From Pantoea cypripedii (lineage in GTDB: Bacteria > Pseudomonadota > Gammaproteobacteria > Enterobacterales > Enterobacteriaceae), in NCBI RefSeq assembly GCF_011395035.1, contig NZ_CP024768.1, positions 1,299,377 through 1,363,376 on the forward strand: a DNA stretch of 64,000 nt. Direction: 5' to 3'. The notes beneath the pieces are model-generated. The model ran no database searches. It saw only the letters and a list, made by a program, of their open reading frames with translations, and was not told where the DNA came from. Position 1 is the stretch's first letter. Every line of letters begins with the position of its first letter. This document shows positions 1 to 8,159 of this stretch, piece after piece. Made by a program: the position numbers and the translations under genes.

Positions 1-1
1 G

Positions 2-748
2 CGCTATGGCACGCTGCGTGGCGTGGATCGTCTGCTGAATCTGCTGGCTGAAAAACAGCTGAAAGCCAGCTGGTGTTTACCGGCGATTGTGGCGCAAGAG
101 CAGCCTGAGCTGGTGCAACGAATCGTCGCTGACGGCCATGAAATCGTCTGTAGCGGCGATCGCCATGAAGATTTCTCCCGTCTGACGCTGGAGCAGCAGA
201 TTGCCAGCGTCACGCGTGGCTGCGACAAGCTGGCGCAGATCACTGGCCAGCCGGTGACCGGCTTCCGTACTCCGGCGGGGCAGTGGCAGCCGGGACTGGC
301 GCAGGCGTTGATCGCACTGGGTATCCGCTGGTCTTCGAGCTGGCGCGGTGACGATCTGCCGTATTTCCATCCGGGCACGCGGCTGGTGGAACTGCCGATG
401 CACTACACGCTGGAAGATGAACCTTACTTTGCCTTTAATCTCAGCCCGGCGATCCCGCCGGGGCAATCCCGCATCGCCCCTTATGCTGAAACTCTGGCGA
501 ATCTGACGCAGGATTTCCACGGTTTTCACCGCTTTGGCCTGTGCTATCTGCTGCGGCTGCACCCGGAAATCATCGGCACCGCCGGACGTATCGGCCTGCT
601 GCGAACGCTACTGGAGACGCTGCAACAACACAATGTATGGATTGCCACCGGGCAACAGGTGGCCGCGCACTGGCAGAGCCAGCCTGACAATGGGCCGGAT
701 CATCCGGCGGAGGTGTTCACCCGTGTTACCGGAGAGATCAATGCTTAA
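2..748 (+). CDS. Polysaccharide deacetylase (NodB-like), 5' truncated
   Basis: The reading frame is open from the window edge, so the start lies upstream. The first visible residues (RYGTLRGVDRLL) match the N-terminal part of small NodB/PuuE-like deacetylases, where a Tyr-Gly precedes the barrel. A GHEI ... GDRHEDF stretch fits the metal-binding H-x-x-x-D/H region, and GFRTPAGQ fits the conserved arginine motif after it. Such proteins are metal-dependent amide hydrolases; some act on allantoin or other non-sugar amides, so the substrate cannot be named. Its stop codon lies inside the next gene (8-bp overlap), so the two are translationally coupled and probably act in one catabolic pathway. 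Confidence 0.75.
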   Translation, partial: RYGTLRGVDRLLNLLAEKQLKASWCLPAIVAQEQPELVQRIVADGHEIVCSGDRHEDFSRLTLEQQIASVTRGCDKLAQITGQPVTGFRTPAGQWQPGLAQALIALGIRWSSSWRGDDLPYFHPGTRLVELPMHYTLEDEPYFAFNLSPAIPPGQSRIAPYAETLANLTQDFHGFHRFGLCYLLRLHPEIIGTAGRIGLLRTLLETLQQHNVWIATGQQVAAHWQSQPDNGPDHPAEVFTRVTGEINA

Positions 749-2099
749 TCAGCTGGCGAGTTTTATCGCCAATACCCGCTTTGAGCAACTGCCGGAGGCG
801 CTGGTGGATCAGGCCAGACGCCACTTCCTCGATACGCTCGGTGCGGCACTGGCCGGAAGCGACAGCCCGATCTGGCGTGAGTGTCTGGCGCTGATTAAGG
901 AAGAGGGCGGTTATGCCCAGGCGCAGGTGTGGGGCAGTACCGAACAGGTCAACGCGCGTCAGGCGGCGTGGCTTAACGGTGTGGCGGCGCATATGTATGA
1001 GCTGGATGATACCGGCGGGTGCGATCACTCCGGTGCGGTGGTGATCCCGGCGCTGCTGGCGGTGTTGCCGTTGGCAGCAACGCCGGTGAGCGGCAAGGCA
1101 CTGCTCACTGCGATGGTCATCGGCTATGACATAGGGCGCCGGGTGCTGGAAGCCTGTGGTGGCTACTCAGCACATAACGGTGCGGGCTGGCACTCGACAG
1201 CCAGCTGCGGGGTATTCGGCGCGGCGGCAGCGGTGTGCGCGTTATTGCAACTCAGCCCGGCGCAGTGTGCTTCGGCGCTGGGTATCGCGGCCAGTTTCAG
1301 CGGCGGGCTGTGGGGCTTTATTCACGACGGTTCCCACACCAAAAAGTTGCATGCAGCACGTGCGGCAGAAGGCGGTGTACAGGCGGCGCTGCTGGCGCAA
1401 CGCGGTATCAGTGGTCCTTCGGCGGTGTTTGAAGCGCGCTGGGGTGGTTTCCTGCAAACCCTGGCGGCTGAGACGCAGCAACCAGAAGCACTGGTGGCTG
1501 ATCTCGGCGTGGTGTGGAAACTGGCCCGTTGTTCGATTAAACCTTATGCCGCCTGCCGTGGCACCCATGCGGCGGTTGATGCGATGGGCATGATGCTGCA
1601 ACAGCAGGCGGTGGCGACGGCGGATATCGCCCGCATTGTGGTGGGGCTGAATCCGTTCCTGCTGGAAATGTGTGGCACCCGTGACGTTGCCAGCCTCGCT
1701 GCCGCGCAGATGAGTTTGCCTTATGCGCTCACTGCGCGGGCATTGTACGGTGCGGCGGATCTGGCCAGTTATGATGAGGCGAAACGTCTGCATCCTGATG
1801 CGGAAGCGCTGATGGCGCGTGTCGAACTGGTGATCGATCCCGGGCAGAACCGGGATGCCGAACCCTGGGTACGGCTGGAGACGATGCAGGGTGCGCAGTG
1901 GCAGCAGCATGTGCCAGTGCCGTCCGGTGCGCCCGCCAATCCACTGAGCCTGGCAGCACTAGTCGCGAAGTACCGCAGCCTGGCGGGGCGTGTGCTGCCT
2001 GAGGCGCAGGTGATGCAGCTGGAGACGCTGTGCCTGGCGCTGGATAAGATTGACGATGCCAGTGAGATCACGGTGTTGTTGGCGGCCAGGACGGCATAA
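741..2099 (+). CDS. MmgE/PrpD family protein (2-methylcitrate dehydratase-like)
   Basis: A 452-residue protein, close to the usual MmgE/PrpD length. The N-terminal all-helical part holds the ARRHFLDTLGAALAGS segment typical of the family; a middle YDIGRRVLEA segment and HNGAGWHSTASCGVFGAAAA are also typical. The family includes 2-methylcitrate dehydratase and cis-aconitate decarboxylase, but this copy has no prpB/C neighbours, so the substrate is unknown. The frame is open further upstream, but the ATG at 741 was chosen because it overlaps the preceding stop and gives a canonical N terminus. It is the last gene of its transcription unit, followed by a palindrome with a T-run. Confidence 0.8.
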   Translation: MLNQLASFIANTRFEQLPEALVDQARRHFLDTLGAALAGSDSPIWRECLALIKEEGGYAQAQVWGSTEQVNARQAAWLNGVAAHMYELDDTGGCDHSGAVVIPALLAVLPLAATPVSGKALLTAMVIGYDIGRRVLEACGGYSAHNGAGWHSTASCGVFGAAAAVCALLQLSPAQCASALGIAASFSGGLWGFIHDGSHTKKLHAARAAEGGVQAALLAQRGISGPSAVFEARWGGFLQTLAAETQQPEALVADLGVVWKLARCSIKPYAACRGTHAAVDAMGMMLQQQAVATADIARIVVGLNPFLLEMCGTRDVASLAAAQMSLPYALTARALYGAADLASYDEAKRLHPDAEALMARVELVIDPGQNRDAEPWVRLETMQGAQWQQHVPVPSGAPANPLSLAALVAKYRSLAGRVLPEAQVMQLETLCLALDKIDDASEITVLLAARTA

Positions 2100-2131
2100 A
2101 TGCCGTCCCTGGATTATTGATAAACTCGTAG

Positions 2132-2156
2132 GGTCGCCATTTATGGCGACCTTTTT
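2132..2156 (+). terminator. Palindrome plus T-run between convergent genes
   Basis: A perfect 20-bp palindrome (GGTCGCC ... GGCGACC, 2132-2151) is followed directly by TTTTT. It sits between the convergent MmgE/PrpD-like and dehydrogenase genes. It can serve as an intrinsic terminator for the plus strand and is also a member of the GTAGGGT palindrome family seen elsewhere in this window. Confidence 0.65.
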
Positions 2157-2160
2157 CTTT

Positions 2161-3246
2161 TTACATCCTTCCTGCCAGCGCCTCAACGCGTGCTATCGCT
2201 GTCAGCAACCGTTCTTCCGTCACCGCCTCTGCCATATTCTCCATATCCGGCGCATGCACCGATTCACGCACAATCAGCGCCAGCTCGGCCGCGTCCAGTT
2301 CGGCAATCTCTGACAGCCGCAGCGGTACGCCACAATCGCGCGCCAGACGCATCTCTGCCAGCACTTCTTCATCGCTGCGATGCTCCAGCGCCAGCAGGCA
2401 TAGGTTGCCAAAGCCCACCAGCAGACCATGACCAAACTCGCGGGTTTTGTCGCAGAAGGTAAAACCTTCATAAATAGCATGGGAGGCCGCCGCATGCGCA
2501 CCGTTGCTCATCAGTGAGGTTAATCCTGCCCAGGTGAAAATCGCATCCAGCACCTGATCCAGCGCGCTACCGCTCTCGCCACGCAGCACGGCAGCAAAGG
2601 CAGCAGGGCCATGTTCAGCGATCACGTCATAACAAATCTTGCTATGCGCCAGGGAGGATAACGCATTGCCTTCCCGTGCCGGGTGACGTGTGCTGACGGC
2701 GCGGAACTCGTACCATTTCGCCAGGGTATCGCCCAGCCCGGCAGCCAGCCAGCGCGGCGGGGCTTTTGCCAGCAGGGCGCTGTCGATCACCACTGCCGCC
2801 GGAGCCTGCGGCAGCGGGAAAATGTCAAAGAAATTGCCGTTATCATCGTAGCGGATACTCAGCGGGGTCACCGCTGAACAGGTGGCGGCGATGGTTGGAA
2901 TGGTGACAATCGGCAGGCCAAGCTGCGCGGCAACCGCTTTACAGGTATCCAGCGATTTACCGCCGCCCACCCCGATAATCATATCCGCCTGCAATTCGCT
3001 GGCGATGCCTGCCAGACGATTGATATGGTTGATTGATGTCTCGCCACCAAACCACTGCTGGGCCAGCAGTGTCACCTCGGCCGCCAGCAATTGGGCGCGT
3101 ACCTGGCTTTCCACCGCATGCAGCGCCTGATGGCCACCGATCAACAGCGCGCGTTTACCCAGGCTGGCGCACACCTCTCCCAGCTGATTGATCACTCCCG
3201 CGCCGCGCAGGACGCGGGCCGGAAACACCAGATTCATTTGTGTCAT
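2161..3246 (-). CDS. Iron-type alcohol dehydrogenase family (GldA/HcxA-like)
   Basis: A 361-residue protein of the group III metal-dependent dehydrogenases. The nucleotide-binding signature GVGGGKSLDT lies in the N-terminal alpha/beta domain. The C-terminal helical domain carries the usual metal ligands: an Asp in GLGDTLAKWYE, then His in ASHAIYEG and in EFGHGLL. Similarity is to glycerol dehydrogenase and to hydroxycarboxylate dehydrogenase HcxA (YbdH); the second fits the SATCSAVTPLS-like region better, but the substrate is not certain. The ATG at 3246 was chosen over an upstream in-frame start because an AGAAGAAGA-type ribosome site precedes it and MTQMNLVFPARV begins at the expected point. 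Confidence 0.8.
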   Translation of the reverse strand: MTQMNLVFPARVLRGAGVINQLGEVCASLGKRALLIGGHQALHAVESQVRAQLLAAEVTLLAQQWFGGETSINHINRLAGIASELQADMIIGVGGGKSLDTCKAVAAQLGLPIVTIPTIAATCSAVTPLSIRYDDNGNFFDIFPLPQAPAAVVIDSALLAKAPPRWLAAGLGDTLAKWYEFRAVSTRHPAREGNALSSLAHSKICYDVIAEHGPAAFAAVLRGESGSALDQVLDAIFTWAGLTSLMSNGAHAAASHAIYEGFTFCDKTREFGHGLLVGFGNLCLLALEHRSDEEVLAEMRLARDCGVPLRLSEIAELDAAELALIVRESVHAPDMENMAEAVTEERLLTAIARVEALAGRM

Positions 3247-3373
3247 TGCTTCTTCTTCTCTGTATAACGGACGCCAGGCAACACGCACAGCATCTCATAA
3301 AGGATATTGGCCGCCAGCTGTGAGGTCATGCCACTGTGCTCATCATTACCCGCCTCGCCTGCGGGAAAAATCC

Positions 3374-3429
3374 TTGACAGCAGATAATCACTTCAGAGAT
3401 TACTTAACTTTAGCCAGCAATCTCTGAAG
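3374..3429 (+). promoter_or_regulatory. Candidate promoter and perfect inverted repeat upstream of LysR gene
   Basis: TTGACA at 3374-3379 is a consensus -35 hexamer; a weak -10 lies about 17 bp on. A perfect 11-bp inverted repeat follows: CTTCAGAGATT at 3391-3401 and AATCTCTGAAG at 3419-3429, with 17 bp between the arms, ending 4 bp before the LysR start codon. It could be an autoregulatory operator or an RNA hairpin that sequesters the ribosome site. The repeat is seen; the role is inferred. Confidence 0.5.
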
Positions 3430-3433
3430 GAAA

Positions 3434-4333
3434 ATGGTGCAACCTTTACCCAATCTCAAACTGCTACAGGTGTTTGCCAGCGTGGTGGAAAATCAGGGCT
3501 ATTCCCGCGCTCAGCAGGCGCTGAACATGACCACGCCCGCCATCAGCGCCTATATGAGCGAGCTGGAAACCCAGCTCGGGTTTATTCTGTGCCAGCGTGG
3601 GCGTGGCGGCTTTAGCCTCACCAGCAAAGGAGAGCAGTTTTATCGTTACAGCCAGCAGATGCTGGCGACGCTGGCGGGCTGGCAGGAGCAAGTGGAGACG
3701 CTGAAAAGCGCGCAGGGCGGCACCTTCTCGCTGGGGGTGGTGGACGCCACCGTCACCGACAGCACGCTGGATTTGCCCGCTGCTATTGCGCGTTTTAATC
3801 AGCGCTTTCCGGCGGTGTTTTTTAACCTCAGCGTGCGCGATCCCAACGAATTGCAGCAGCAACTGCTGGAGGATCGGCTCGACCTGGCGATTGGTCACTT
3901 TCCGCTGCGCGCCAGCAATCTGGTCACCATCCCGTTATACGAGGAGCAGCACTGGTTGTATTGCAGCCCGCAGCACCCGCTGGCGCAGGGCGTGCCGGAT
4001 ATGCGTAGCGTGCAGCAAACCGGGATGGTCACCCGGCGCTACTGGAATCAGCAGGAGCTGAACAAACGGGGCTTCCGCCAGAGCACTGCCTCGGTGGAAA
4101 GTATCGAAGCGCAGCTGACATTGATCCTCAGTGGGCGTTTTATTGGTTATCTGCCGGAACATTACGCGCGCAGCTGGGAGCAGCAGGGGGCGCTGTGTCG
4201 TTTGCTGCCGCAACATTTTCAGTTTCGTGCGCCGTTTTCCTTTGCCTTCCGGCGTGGACGCGCCCGCGAAACGCTGATCCGCGCGATGCGCGAAATCCTG
4301 AATCCAGCGCGAAAAAATAGCAGCGAAAGCTGA
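3434..4333 (+). CDS. LysR family transcriptional regulator
   Basis: A 299-residue LysR-type regulator. Residues about 6-65 form the winged helix-turn-helix (LKLLQVFASVVENQGYSRAQ ... TPAISAYMSELE). The rest is a periplasmic-binding-like effector domain, recognisable from LPAAIARFNQRFPAVFF and the ...DLAIGHFPL strand. An AAGGA ribosome site lies just before the ATG. It is divergent from the dehydrogenase gene, so that gene and its own promoter are the natural candidate targets. The inducer is unknown. Confidence 0.85.
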   Translation: MVQPLPNLKLLQVFASVVENQGYSRAQQALNMTTPAISAYMSELETQLGFILCQRGRGGFSLTSKGEQFYRYSQQMLATLAGWQEQVETLKSAQGGTFSLGVVDATVTDSTLDLPAAIARFNQRFPAVFFNLSVRDPNELQQQLLEDRLDLAIGHFPLRASNLVTIPLYEEQHWLYCSPQHPLAQGVPDMRSVQQTGMVTRRYWNQQELNKRGFRQSTASVESIEAQLTLILSGRFIGYLPEHYARSWEQQGALCRLLPQHFQFRAPFSFAFRRGRARETLIRAMREILNPARKNSSES

Positions 4334-4346
4334 CGCTGTGGCGATA

Positions 4347-4362
4347 CTGTGTAAAAATACAG
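4347..4362 (+). promoter_or_regulatory. LexA (SOS) box of dinG
   Basis: CTGT-GTAAAAAT-ACAG fits the LexA consensus CTGT-N8-ACAG exactly and starts 44 bp before the dinG ATG. dinG is a known SOS gene in E. coli, which supports the call. Confidence 0.85.
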
Positions 4363-4390
4363 GCTATTTTCCCGAAAGAAGTCAAAGATA

Positions 4391-6544
4391 ATGGCCCTGA
4401 CAGCAGCGATAAAAAGCCAGATTGCGCAATGGTATAAGGCGCTGCAACAGCAGGTTCCTGACTTTATTCCACGCGCGCCACAGCGACAGATGATTGCCGA
4501 AGTGGCGAAAAGTCTTGCCGGTGATGAAGGTCGCCATCTGGCGATCGAAGCCCCCACCGGCGTGGGGAAAACCCTGTCGTACCTGATCCCTGGCATTGCC
4601 GTCAGCCGCGCGGAAGAGAAGCGGCTGGTGATCAGCACTGCCAACGTGGCGTTGCAGGATCAAATATTCAGCAAAGACCTGCCGCTGCTGAAGAAAATCA
4701 TTCCCGACCTCACCTTTACCGCGGCTTTTGGGCGTGGACGCTATGTTTGCCCGCGTAACCTCGCGGCACTGGCGGCGAGCGAAGATCAGCAGGGCGATCT
4801 GCTGCTGTATCTCGATGATGAGGCGGTGACCGGCTCCAAAGAGGAGCAAAAGTTGTGTGCCGGGCTGGAAAAGCAGCTCAGCCGCTACCAGTGGGATGGG
4901 CTGCGCGATCATACCGATGTCGCCATCAATGACAGCCTGTGGCAGCGTCTCTCCACCGACAAAGCCAACTGCCTGGGTCATCACTGCCGCTGGTATCGCG
5001 AATGCCCGTTCTTTGTCGCACGGCGCGAGATTGAGCAGGCGGATGTGGTGGTGGCTAACCACGCGCTGGTGATGGCGGCGATGGAGAACGAATCGGTGCT
5101 GCCGCCCGCCAAACACCTGATGCTGGTGCTGGATGAAGGCCATCATCTGCCGGAAGTGGCGCGTGATGCGCTGGAGATGAGCGCCGAGATCACCCCTGGC
5201 TGGAGCAGTCTGCAACTCGATCTGTTTGTGCGCCTGGTGGAAACCATCATGGCGCAGTTCCGCCCGAAATCGCCGCCTCCGCTCACTAATCCCGAACGGC
5301 TGAAAGGCCACTGCGATGAAATGCGTGAACTGTTGCAGATACTGTGCGATGCACTCAATCCGCTGCTGCCCGCCAATAACCAGCCGGGTGAGTTTCGCTT
5401 TGTGCTGGGGGAGCTGCCGGAAGAATTGCTGACGATGTGCGCGCGGCTGTTCAAACTCAGCGATGCGCTGCGTGGTCTGGCGGAAGGATTGCTGAATGAA
5501 CTCGGCGATCAGACCGGCAAAGCCGATATCATGCGGCTGCATAAAGCGATTTTGCAGCTTAACCGCCACTTTGGCTGGTTCGAATCCATCAGCAAATTGT
5601 GGCGGCTGGCGGCGCTGGAAAAAGCCTCCAACGCGCCGGTATCCAAATGGATAACGCGTGAACTGCGCGATGGTCAGGCACATTTGCTGTTTCACTGCGC
5701 GGGCATTCGCGTCAGCGACCAGCTGGAAAAATTGCTGTGGCGCAAAGTTCCCCATGTGGTGGTGACCTCAGCGACGTTGCGTTCGCTCAACAGCTTTAAC
5801 CGCTTGCAGGAAATGTCGGGGCTGAATGAAAAAGCCGGTGACCGCTTCGTGGCGCTCGATTCGCCGTTCCAGCATGTCGATCAGGGCAAGCTGGTGATCC
5901 CGCAGATGCGTTACGAACCGCTGATGAGCCATGAAACGGAGCACATCGCGGAAATGGCGCGTTTCTTTCGTGCGCAAATGGCGCAGGAAAAACACCGCGG
6001 GGTGCTGGTGTTGTTTGCCAGCGGGCGTGCCATGCAGCAGTTTCTGACCCATGTCACCGATCTGCGCTTGTCGATGCTGGTGCAGGGCGATCAGCCGCGT
6101 TACCGGCTGGTGGAGCTGCATCGTCAGCGCGTCGAACAGGGTAAAACCAGTATCCTGGTGGGGCTGCAATCCTTTGCCGAAGGGCTGGACCTGAAAGGGG
6201 ATTTGCTGTCGCAGGTGCATATCCACAAAATTGCTTTTCCCCCGGTGGACAGTCCGGTAATTTTGACCGAAGGGGAGTGGCTGAAGAGCCTCAGACGCTA
6301 CCCCTTTGAGGTGCAGAGTTTACCCAGCGCCTCCTTTACGCTGATCCAGCAGGTGGGCCGTCTGATTCGCAGCCATCAATGCTTCGGTGAGATCGTCATT
6401 TACGACCGGCGCTTAATCAGCAAGCCGTATGGCAGTCGCCTGCTGGCGGCATTACCGGTGTTCCCGATTGAACAGCCGCCAATGCCCGAGGCCACCACTG
6501 AATCACCCGCGCCGCGCAAACGGCGTGTAAGCAGAAGGAGTTGA
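4391..6544 (+). CDS. dinG: ATP-dependent DNA helicase DinG
   Basis: A 717-residue XPD-like superfamily 2 helicase with an iron-sulfur cluster. Walker A is EAPTGVGKT (residues 53-61); Walker B/DEAH is DEGH (248-251). The four cluster cysteines are C120, C194, C199 and C205, the same positions as in E. coli DinG. Motif VI is QQVGRLIRS near the C terminus. It unwinds 5'-3' and handles R-loops and D-loops at replication forks. A perfect LexA box lies upstream. It heads a three-gene unit with a PaiB-like gene starting 2 bp after its stop, and ybiB overlapping that. Confidence 0.97.
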   Translation: MALTAAIKSQIAQWYKALQQQVPDFIPRAPQRQMIAEVAKSLAGDEGRHLAIEAPTGVGKTLSYLIPGIAVSRAEEKRLVISTANVALQDQIFSKDLPLLKKIIPDLTFTAAFGRGRYVCPRNLAALAASEDQQGDLLLYLDDEAVTGSKEEQKLCAGLEKQLSRYQWDGLRDHTDVAINDSLWQRLSTDKANCLGHHCRWYRECPFFVARREIEQADVVVANHALVMAAMENESVLPPAKHLMLVLDEGHHLPEVARDALEMSAEITPGWSSLQLDLFVRLVETIMAQFRPKSPPPLTNPERLKGHCDEMRELLQILCDALNPLLPANNQPGEFRFVLGELPEELLTMCARLFKLSDALRGLAEGLLNELGDQTGKADIMRLHKAILQLNRHFGWFESISKLWRLAALEKASNAPVSKWITRELRDGQAHLLFHCAGIRVSDQLEKLLWRKVPHVVVTSATLRSLNSFNRLQEMSGLNEKAGDRFVALDSPFQHVDQGKLVIPQMRYEPLMSHETEHIAEMARFFRAQMAQEKHRGVLVLFASGRAMQQFLTHVTDLRLSMLVQGDQPRYRLVELHRQRVEQGKTSILVGLQSFAEGLDLKGDLLSQVHIHKIAFPPVDSPVILTEGEWLKSLRRYPFEVQSLPSASFTLIQQVGRLIRSHQCFGEIVIYDRRLISKPYGSRLLAALPVFPIEQPPMPEATTESPAPRKRRVSRRS

Positions 6545-6546
6545 GC

Positions 6547-7200
6547 ATGTTGTATACCCCCCGGGCGTTTAATCAGCCGGATGCCGAAGCGCAGCGCCAG
6601 CTGGTGCTGCGTCATCCGCTGGGACTGCTGATTTCCAATGGTGAAGCGGGTCCGCTTGCCACCCCGTTACCGTTTTTATTGCAGGTCGATGAGCAGGGCG
6701 AATGGGTGTTGCAGGGGCATTTATCGCGTGCCAATCCTCACCTGAAGGCGCTGGAAGAGGGCGCGTCCGTGCTGGTGGTGTTCCAGGGCGAGCAGGGTTA
6801 CATCACCCCGGCCTGGTATGAAGAGAAGGCGCGCAGCGGCAAAGCGGTGCCGACCTGGAACTACCTGACACTGCACTGCCGTGGCGCGCTGACGCGTCAT
6901 GACAACGCCGACTGGCTGCGGGAGCAGGTGGCGCGGCTTACCGAACAGCAGGAGCAGGACATGTCGCAGCCGTGGGCGGTCAACGATGCGCCAGCGCCGT
7001 ATATCGACAGCATGATCAAAGCCATTGTTGGCATTGAAATTCGTGTCACCCAACGCGAAGGTAAGTGGAAACTCAATCAAAACCGCAGCCTGACGGATCG
7101 CCAGCAGGTGGCAGACGGTTTGCAGCAACAGCAGAACACCCCTTTGGCCGCCGAGATGCGGCGCACACTGGAAGCGGAAACTCCTGATGGAACTGAATAA
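6547..7200 (+). CDS. PaiB-like FMN-binding protein
   Basis: A 217-residue single-domain protein with a flavin-binding split-barrel fold of the PaiB family. Family landmarks are MLYTPRAF at the N terminus, FLLQVDEQGEWVLQGHLSRANPH, and YITPAWYEEKARSGKAVPTWNY in the middle. B. subtilis PaiB is a negative regulator of sporulation and protease genes, but most homologues have no known role and no DNA-binding motif is evident. AAGGAG lies 7 bp before the ATG; the gene starts just after dinG stops and overlaps ybiB by 14 bp. It is therefore probably co-expressed with the SOS operon, an arrangement that E. coli dinG-ybiB lacks. Confidence 0.85.
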   Translation: MLYTPRAFNQPDAEAQRQLVLRHPLGLLISNGEAGPLATPLPFLLQVDEQGEWVLQGHLSRANPHLKALEEGASVLVVFQGEQGYITPAWYEEKARSGKAVPTWNYLTLHCRGALTRHDNADWLREQVARLTEQQEQDMSQPWAVNDAPAPYIDSMIKAIVGIEIRVTQREGKWKLNQNRSLTDRQQVADGLQQQQNTPLAAEMRRTLEAETPDGTE

Positions 7201-8155
7201 AATCATTAAAGAGATCGGGCGGGGTAAAAATCACGCGCGCGATATCGATTTCGACACCGCCGTGGCGCTGTACAGCGCCATACTGGCGGGTGACGTGCCG
7301 GACCTGGAACTGGGCGGCGTGCTGATCGCGCTGCGCATCAAAGGGGAAGGGGAAGCGGAGATGCTCGGCTTCTATCAGGCGATGCAGCAGCAAATGATGC
7401 GTCTGCAACCCCCGGCCGGGCGTCCGATGCCGATCGTCATCCCCAGTTACAACGGCGCACGCCGTCAGGGCAACCTGACGCCGCTGCTGGCGCTGTTGCT
7501 GGTAAAACTCGGCTTTCCGGTACTGATGCACGGCGTCAGTGATGATCCGACGCGCGTCACCAGCGAAGAGGTGCTGGCGGCACTGGGTATTAGCCCGGTC
7601 AGCAGCGCGCAGCAGGCGCAGGCGGCGCTGGACAGCGGCGGACTGGCGTTTATCACCATCGATAATTTATGCCCGCCGATGGCGAAACAGCTGTCGCTAC
7701 GCTGGCGTATGGGAGTGCGGAATAGCGCCCACACGCTGGCAAAACTGGCGACCCCCTTTGCCGAACGTGCAGCGTTGCGTCTTGCCAGCGTTTCCCATCC
7801 CGAATATGTCGCGCGTGTCGGTAAATTCTTTCAGGATATTGATGCCCCGGCGATTTTGCTCAACGGCACTGAGGGCGAGGTGTATGCCAATCCACAGCGC
7901 TGCCCGGCGATCAACTATATTCAGGGCGCTGGCGGTGAAGCGGAGGTGTGGATTGATCGTCAGCCGGAGTGTGAGGCAGAACTTCCCGCGTCCAAAAGCG
8001 CCAGTGACACGGCGGGCTGGATACGTGCGGTGCTGGCAGGGGAACGCGCGGTGCCGCAGGCGCTGCGCCTGCAACTGGCCTGTTGCCTGGTCGCCAGCGG
8101 GGAAAGTGCCAGCCTGGCAGCGGCCGAAACGCGCCTCAGCCAGGCAGGACTCTGA
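7187..8155 (+). CDS. ybiB: YbiB, TrpD2-type nucleic acid-binding protein
   Basis: A 322-residue homologue of anthranilate phosphoribosyltransferase (glycosyltransferase family 3 fold): an N-terminal helical domain (ILAGDVPDLELGGVLIALRIKGE) and a C-terminal alpha/beta domain. YbiB/TrpD2 proteins lack the enzyme activity and bind DNA and RNA. In E. coli ybiB follows dinG and is LexA-controlled; here the same unit is kept with one gene inserted. The start codon lies inside the end of the PaiB-like gene, suggesting translational coupling. Confidence 0.92.
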   Translation: MELNKIIKEIGRGKNHARDIDFDTAVALYSAILAGDVPDLELGGVLIALRIKGEGEAEMLGFYQAMQQQMMRLQPPAGRPMPIVIPSYNGARRQGNLTPLLALLLVKLGFPVLMHGVSDDPTRVTSEEVLAALGISPVSSAQQAQAALDSGGLAFITIDNLCPPMAKQLSLRWRMGVRNSAHTLAKLATPFAERAALRLASVSHPEYVARVGKFFQDIDAPAILLNGTEGEVYANPQRCPAINYIQGAGGEAEVWIDRQPECEAELPASKSASDTAGWIRAVLAGERAVPQALRLQLACCLVASGESASLAAAETRLSQAGL

Positions 8156-8159
8156 GGGA

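Noticed and set aside
4382..5755. A 457-codon open frame antisense to dinG
   Set aside because: It lies wholly inside dinG on the other strand, is rich in His/Gln/Arg as expected for a shadow of a GC-rich gene, has no ribosome site and no recognisable domain.
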